NCBI GenBank assembly: GCA_031216915.1
Contig: CM062294.1
Span: 26,288,985-26,352,984, forward strand
Length of the DNA: 64,000 nt
Direction: 5' to 3'
Source of the DNA: Pictodentalium vernedei
Taxonomy: Eukaryota; Mollusca; Scaphopoda; Dentaliida; Dentaliidae
Made by a program: the position numbers and the translations under genes. Each line of letters opens with the position of its first letter. Within the stretch, counting starts at the first letter, position 1. Positions 59,567 through 64,000 of the stretch are shown piece after piece. Under the pieces are notes generated by a model, which was not told where the DNA came from, did not search any database, and saw only the letters and a program-made list of their open reading frames with translations.

Positions 59567-60025
59567 ACATATTAGTTCCTGTTTAAATGTATTTTGGCAA
59601 AAATTGTATTTATATTTTCATGTTATATCTTCCTATAACTTGATATCTTGATACAATGTACAATATTTGATTGAAGTAAGTCCTGAAAGATTGTTAGACT
59701 TATGGGATTAGGAATTTGATTTATGTTTTATTATTTTATCATAACCTACAGTTAAAACTAGAAGTCCTGTCACGAACTGTGTGCTTATCTATGCTTAATT
59801 GTGCGTAGGAATTGCGCACAATTGCCATATCGAATGGCATCCAAAGCACGGCAGGTTTCCTTGTTACTCATAGCAAACACAGTCAATGTTTCTGTCCATG
59901 GACCTCCAGGTTACCCGGAGGTCCATTGGCTGAAACATTGCTTGTGCACAGGGCATATGTACAGGATTTGATAGCCTTACTATGGTCATAGCGCGTAGAT
60001 TAATGCGCAGATTGACGTAATATTT

Positions 60026-61102
60026 AATAATAATAATAATAATTGATTTTCTAGAGCGTAAAACCACAAATTGTGCTCTAAAACGCTTGACAGAAATAAA
60101 TACACTTTTCTGAAATGAAGAGTCACATCTGTTTTGGTTGCCTCTTAGAGAGGTTTAGGAGAATGCTTTTGTAAATAGGAAAGTTTTAAGATTTCTTTTG
60201 AAGACATCGAGAGTTTCTGAAGTTCTGACACTAATTGGCAGGGAATTCCACAATCTGGGACTCACGATGGAGGACACACGATCATGAGCCTGATTAGATC
60301 TGCTAAAAGGCACAACTAGTTGAATTTGGTTTTTAGATCGGAGACTGTGCATTGGTTTATATACAGTGAGGAGCTCTTGCAGGTAAACTGGAGCCAGTTT
60401 GTGGATACATTTGAATACTAAGATCAATATTTTGAAATCAATCCTCTGTTTAACTGGAAGCCAATGTAATTGTCTTAAAACAGGTGTTATGTGTTCAGAG
60501 CGTTTGGTAGCAGTAATTATCCCAGCAACAGTATTCTGAACTTTTTGAAGCTTCTGAATCAGGCACTGGGACTGCCCCACTAACACTGAATTACAATAGT
60601 CTAGTTGTGAGGTGATGAAGGAGTGCACAAGTTTTTCAAGTGCTGACTGGTTAAGATAAGGTCGCAGTCTTCCAACATTACGAAGCTGCCAGTAGCATTT
60701 TTGACATATTTTGTTGATATGGATGTCTAGTTTTAAATTTGAGTCCATAATCAGTCCAATATTCCTGGCCGATTCACTTTTCATAGTGATGTTTGCAACC
60801 AGAATTGATGTAACAGAGGGTGTAGGCATGCAAAGCCCGGATATCACTAAGAATTCAGTTTTAGAGTCATTCATTTTCAGTTTAAAGTCTATCATCCATT
60901 CCCGCACAAGATTTATGCAAGTTTCCATGTTATTGACTGCGGTGAAGGAGTCACTTGGAACCGATGGGTTGAATGTGATGTACAGTTGGGTATCGTCTGC
61001 ATACAGATGATATGCCATGCTTTTTAAGAAGGGGACCCAGAGAAGAAGTGTACAGAGTAAACAAGAGTGGTCCAAGAACTGAGCCCTGAGGAACACCACA
61101 CC
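60026..61102 (-). mobile_element. 5'-truncated CR1/L2-like LINE
   Basis: ATATTT on both sides (60020-60025 and 61103-61108) is the target duplication. The 3' tail on the minus strand is an ATT simple repeat (60026-60043 read in reverse). 5' truncation leaves only the second half of the reverse transcriptase. Confidence 0.8.
60155..61099 (-). pseudogene. LINE reverse transcriptase, C-terminal 314 residues
   Basis: The frame is open from the truncation point to its stop at 60155. It starts just before the catalytic box YADDTQLY, then WMIDFKLKMNDSKTEFLV, NIGLIMDSNLKLDIHI, SQLDYCNSVLVG, LRQLHWLPVKQRIDFKI and LWNSLPISVRTS. These are thumb and post-thumb motifs of CR1/L2/Rex-type LINEs. Missing are the endonuclease and fingers. 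The open state suggests a fairly recent insertion, yet it cannot retrotranspose alone. It differs in sequence from the LINE at 25418, so two lineages are present. Confidence 0.82.
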
Positions 61103-61144
61103 ATATTTGTGCGCTTTTCATGACAGGACTTCTAGTTTTAACTG

Positions 61145-61955
61145 TATTGAGCTGGGAATATTAATAAATGTTACTTGCAGTTCAAGGAAGTAACATTGCA
61201 GTGTATTTGGTATCACAGAACTAAATATTTTCCCATAGGCGACCATTATAACATTTATGTGGAAAAAAATATGATCACATCACTTTAAATTAAATATTTA
61301 AATACCTACAAAAAGTACAGACCTTCACACAACTTTCTCTGGCCAGAAAACAGGGGGGCGGGGGGGGGGGGGGGGATGCAACAAATAAGAGAGAAAATGC
61401 ACTAGGAAGTGAAGTACTGTCCTTGAACTCAGTTTTTTTCTGGGAATTCCCAACAAAAATACACAAATAGTTAACTGAATTTTTTAGACCCAGAAAATAC
61501 TTAGAAAATCTCTTTTTTTTTCTTGTGGAATATTCAGCATTGTTGTAAAAATCTAATAAAATGCTTTAACAGTTTTCTCAAGCAATGACTTTTTTTCTAG
61601 GAGTCTTATTTTAGACTATGATGCAATATCCGAGTGCAACATTTCAAGGCAGATCACTCTGAACCAAATATTTAGTTCCGCGATACCATTTCTACTTGTG
61701 TACTCAGTAACAGTATGCCTTACTTGCAGCCTGCAGGTACATGTAACTATTTTGCACTCCTACAAGCCCAGGTAGACCTGAAATAAGACATAGAAACTAT
61801 CAGATATATCCCCTGTTGGATTTTAGGAGTACAAAATCAAGTATACCATTGTAGCAATTAACCTTTCAAACCTGAGAGGCCACTTTTCTGATCCAGGAAC
61901 ATGACACATCATAATTTCAATTAGTAGGATGGGTGCTAAGTGCACATGTATGGTA
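61145..61955. other. Unassigned, contains a G-rich run
   Basis: A G-rich run at about 61352-61373. No gene, MITE or repeat copy recognised. Confidence 0.45.
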
Positions 61956-62213
61956 CAGTACATGGATAGAGTATTATCACTAAATCACCTGCAGAGTGGA
62001 GATTCCACCCAAGCAATAATTGCAAATTTGTTGCAAAGCATAACCAGCACAAACAAAGTTTAAGCCAATGGACATCCGAGTTAAAACCAGAGGTACATTG
62101 TCTGAAATATTGCTTGTGTGTTTTTGTCGTTATGTACACAATTTGGAAGTTAAATCTTGGGTGATAACTCCACTCTGCAGGTGATTTGGTTACAATCCAC
62201 TCTCCACGTACTA
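61956..62213. mobile_element. Tc1/mariner-like MITE, family T1, copy 2
   Basis: Diverged copy of 4232-4488 with TA on both sides (61954-61955 and 62214-62215). The central palindrome is partly decayed, so it is older than copy 1. Confidence 0.82.
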
Positions 62214-62430
62214 TAGATCAATCAATATCTTTTAACATGCAGCCCAATGTATGCATATTGAAACTATTGATTGGCCTACTCCCAAATAATGAATATGGAC
62301 TCTTCCAGTTGCTGTCAGTGAACTGTCATGGGAGATACCACTACTGTTTAAAGGGTTAAGGTGCATCAAAAGTGAAGTATCACAGAGCTCACTCATAAAT
62401 GCCAATAATTGAAGGGCAAAACTGCAAGTA

Positions 62431-62732
62431 CGGTTAAAACTAGAAGTCCTGTCATGAAAAGCGCACAAATAGTGCGTCGATTTGTGCATTAATATGCACG
62501 TTATAACCATAGTAAGTCTATAATATGGCCAGCGCACAAGCAATGTGTCAGCCAATGGACCTCCGGGTAACCCGGAGGTCCATTGGCTGAAACATTGCTC
62601 GTGCTTGCTATGCGTAACCACAAGAATCTGCCGTCTTTGGATGCCATTCGATATGGAAATTGCGTGCAATTCCTATGCGAAATTAAGCCTAGATAAGCGC
62701 ACAGTTCGTGACAGGACTTCTAGTTTTAACTG
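62431..62732. mobile_element. Tc1/mariner-like MITE, family T2, copy e
   Basis: Left end CGGTTAAAACTAGAAG (one change), right end intact, TA on both sides (62429-62430 and 62733-62734). It ends about 340 bp before the zinc-finger start codon. Confidence 0.85.
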
Positions 62733-62734
62733 TA

Positions 62735-63075
62735 TCCATTTTTTCTTGGTCTTAATGACAGATAATACTGTAATTTAATTTTTTTGTTCTGCAGAATATA
62801 CATGATGATGAGAGAATGTTGTTTAATATCCAGGTAATGAAAACTAGAACATGCAGGTTATTGTTGATTGTATAGTATTGGTGGAAAAGTAAAAAGGGTT
62901 CAGATCTAAGGCAAATATGCAGTTACAGTAATGTTATAAACTGACAGTTAACTGAGACGAATTGCTGATTTATGAAGAGTGTCGAGAAGATATAGATGAA
63001 ATGTTTGTAATTGAGGTGCATGGATCTCTTCTTTGAACTGTTTGAACAGAAAAGACTTGGTTGATTGCAAACAGT
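62735..63075 (+). other. Upstream region of the zinc-finger gene, possible short exon
   Basis: A pyrimidine tract with TTCTGCAG ends at 62795, and ATATCCAG|GTAATG follows at about 62835, so a 40-base non-coding exon is possible. In-frame stops at 63034 and 63043 set the upstream limit of the coding frame. Confidence 0.35.
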
Positions 63076-64000
63076 ATGGAGGACGCTTCTGATAGATTCA
63101 AGTGTGTTGGACCTCTTATCGAAAAACAAGGTTTGAAGCAACATTTGAAAACACACACAAGTGAGAAACTATTTAGATGTAATATATGTAATAAAGAGTG
63201 CCCTTGCCAATCATATCTCGATATACATCTCAGAAGTCATACAGGTGAGAAGCCATTTGAATGTAATATATGTAATAGAGCATTCAGTCAAAAATCACAG
63301 CTCAATAGGCATGGCCAAACTCATAGAGGTGAAAAACCATTTGAATGTAATATATGTAATAAAGCATTCAGTTATAAAGCAACTCTCCAAACGCATGTCC
63401 GAATACATACAGGTGAGAAACCATTTGAATGTAGTATATGTAATAAAGCATTCAGTGATCATTCAGATCTCTTCCACCATCTCAGAAGTCATGCAGGTGA
63501 TAGAACATTTAAATGTAATATATGTAATAAATCATTTTACCGAGAATCAGTGCTCAAACGACATCTCCAAACACATACAGGTGAAAAACCGTTTGAATGT
63601 AATATATGTAATAAAACATTCAGTCGAGAAGCAACTCTCAAACTACATCTCCGAACACATACAGGTGAGAAACCATTTGAATGTAATATATGTTATAAAA
63701 CATTTCGTCAAAAACAACACCTCAAAATACATATCATAACTCATACAGGTGAGAAAGCATTTGAATGTTGCATATGTAATAAAGCATTCGGACGACAATC
63801 AAATCTCAATGCACATCTCAGAACGCATACAGGTGAGAAATCATTTGAATGTAATATTTGTAACAAAGCATTTCTTCTTCCATCACAACTCAAAGGGCAT
63901 ATCGTAACTCATACGGGTGAGAAACCATTTGAATGCAATATATGTAATAAAACATTCAGTCGAGAGTCACATCTCAAAACACATGTCAAAACTCATACAG
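63076..64000 (+). CDS. C2H2 zinc-finger protein, partial at the right edge
   Basis: ATG at 63076 has A at -3 and G at +4. The frame is open for 308 codons to the window end. After a short MEDASDRF start comes one degenerate finger (FKCVGPLIEKQGLKQH, second Cys missing). Ten regular fingers of 28 residues follow, beginning at Cys35, 63, 91, 119, 147, 175, 203, 231, 259 and 287, with the C-x2-C...H-x3-H pattern. Most are joined by HTGEKPFEC linkers, the mark of Kruppel-type DNA-binding proteins. No KRAB or BTB domain is seen. It is likely a nuclear DNA-binding protein with unknown targets. High similarity among fingers suggests recent internal duplication. A short upstream exon is possible but not proven. 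Confidence 0.88.
   Translation, partial: MEDASDRFKCVGPLIEKQGLKQHLKTHTSEKLFRCNICNKECPCQSYLDIHLRSHTGEKPFECNICNRAFSQKSQLNRHGQTHRGEKPFECNICNKAFSYKATLQTHVRIHTGEKPFECSICNKAFSDHSDLFHHLRSHAGDRTFKCNICNKSFYRESVLKRHLQTHTGEKPFECNICNKTFSREATLKLHLRTHTGEKPFECNICYKTFRQKQHLKIHIITHTGEKAFECCICNKAFGRQSNLNAHLRTHTGEKSFECNICNKAFLLPSQLKGHIVTHTGEKPFECNICNKTFSRESHLKTHVKTHT

Larger units (their letters stand above)
59749..61144. mobile_element. T2 MITE copy d, split by a LINE
   Basis: CAGTTAAAACTAGAAGTCC and its inverse with TA on both sides (59747-59748 and 61145-61146). The normal 310-bp body is interrupted at an ATATTT by the LINE at 60026-61102. Confidence 0.86.

Noticed and set aside
63161-63739. 192-codon frame starting at 63161 with repeated LNVIYVIKH
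   Set aside because: It is the wrong frame of the zinc-finger repeats; the real frame starts at 63076 and gives C2H2 fingers with HTGEKPF linkers.
1-64000. tRNA or rRNA genes
   Set aside because: I scanned for T-arm type strings such as GGTTCGAATCC and conserved rRNA blocks and found none convincing.

Overview
The window is nuclear DNA of an animal, most likely a marine invertebrate such as a bivalve or another lophotrochozoan; amphioxus or a hemichordate cannot be excluded. The signs are AT-rich sequence, very few long open frames, DIRS retrotransposons with a tyrosine recombinase, CR1/L2-type LINE pieces, hAT, piggyBac-like, Tc1/mariner-like and pogo-like elements, and many Helentron-like elements with satellite cores (the 'pearl'/HINE type known from bivalves). 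There are no operons or bacterial signals. The species was not identified.

Layout. 1-1741 is satellite DNA. 1759-4541 holds a dispersed repeat and a Helentron-like element (H1). 4542-17390 is a broken DIRS retrotransposon (copy 1) split by a 5.6 kb DDE transposon (5791-11392), piggyBac-like MITEs and two hAT-like inserts. 17706-22951 is a 5.2 kb Helentron-like element (X1) with about 18 units of a 167-bp repeat; a near-identical 6.2 kb sister (X2, about 24 units) lies at 52330-58557. 24008-27067 is a second H1-type element (H2) filled with a mariner MITE, a dispersed repeat, a LINE and a Tc1-like MITE. 27363-51402 is bounded by hAT-like ends and a perfect 8-bp target duplication. Inside it lies a full-length DIRS (copy 2, 33042-48535) with inverted terminal repeats and five insertions, three more Helentron-like elements beside or within it, a THAP-like exon and a broken YqaJ/SWIM-associated gene fragment. 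58558-62732 is a cluster of MITEs, a hAT and a LINE. The only plausible intact host gene is a C2H2 zinc-finger gene running off the right edge from 63076.

How it fits together. The window reads as a stratigraphy. Target duplications and paralogous empty sites give the order of many insertions: TA for the Tc1/mariner and pogo types, TTAA for the piggyBac-like type, 8 bp for hAT, T|T for the Helentron-like type. About 25 kb of the 64 kb lies within eight Helentron-like elements, counting what is nested in them. None shows a Rep/helicase, so they must have been moved by proteins made elsewhere. Almost every transposon gene is broken. The three DDE transposase frameshifts include two at homopolymers and could partly be sequencing errors.

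The most unusual signals are: a hAT-bounded 24 kb block that shrinks to about 5 kb once later insertions are subtracted and still carries gene fragments; Helentron-like elements that share ends but carry unrelated satellite cores; paired base changes in a hairpin of the 167-bp repeat; repeated motifs at both ends of the DDE transposon; and two Tc1-like MITE families that share a palindromic core.
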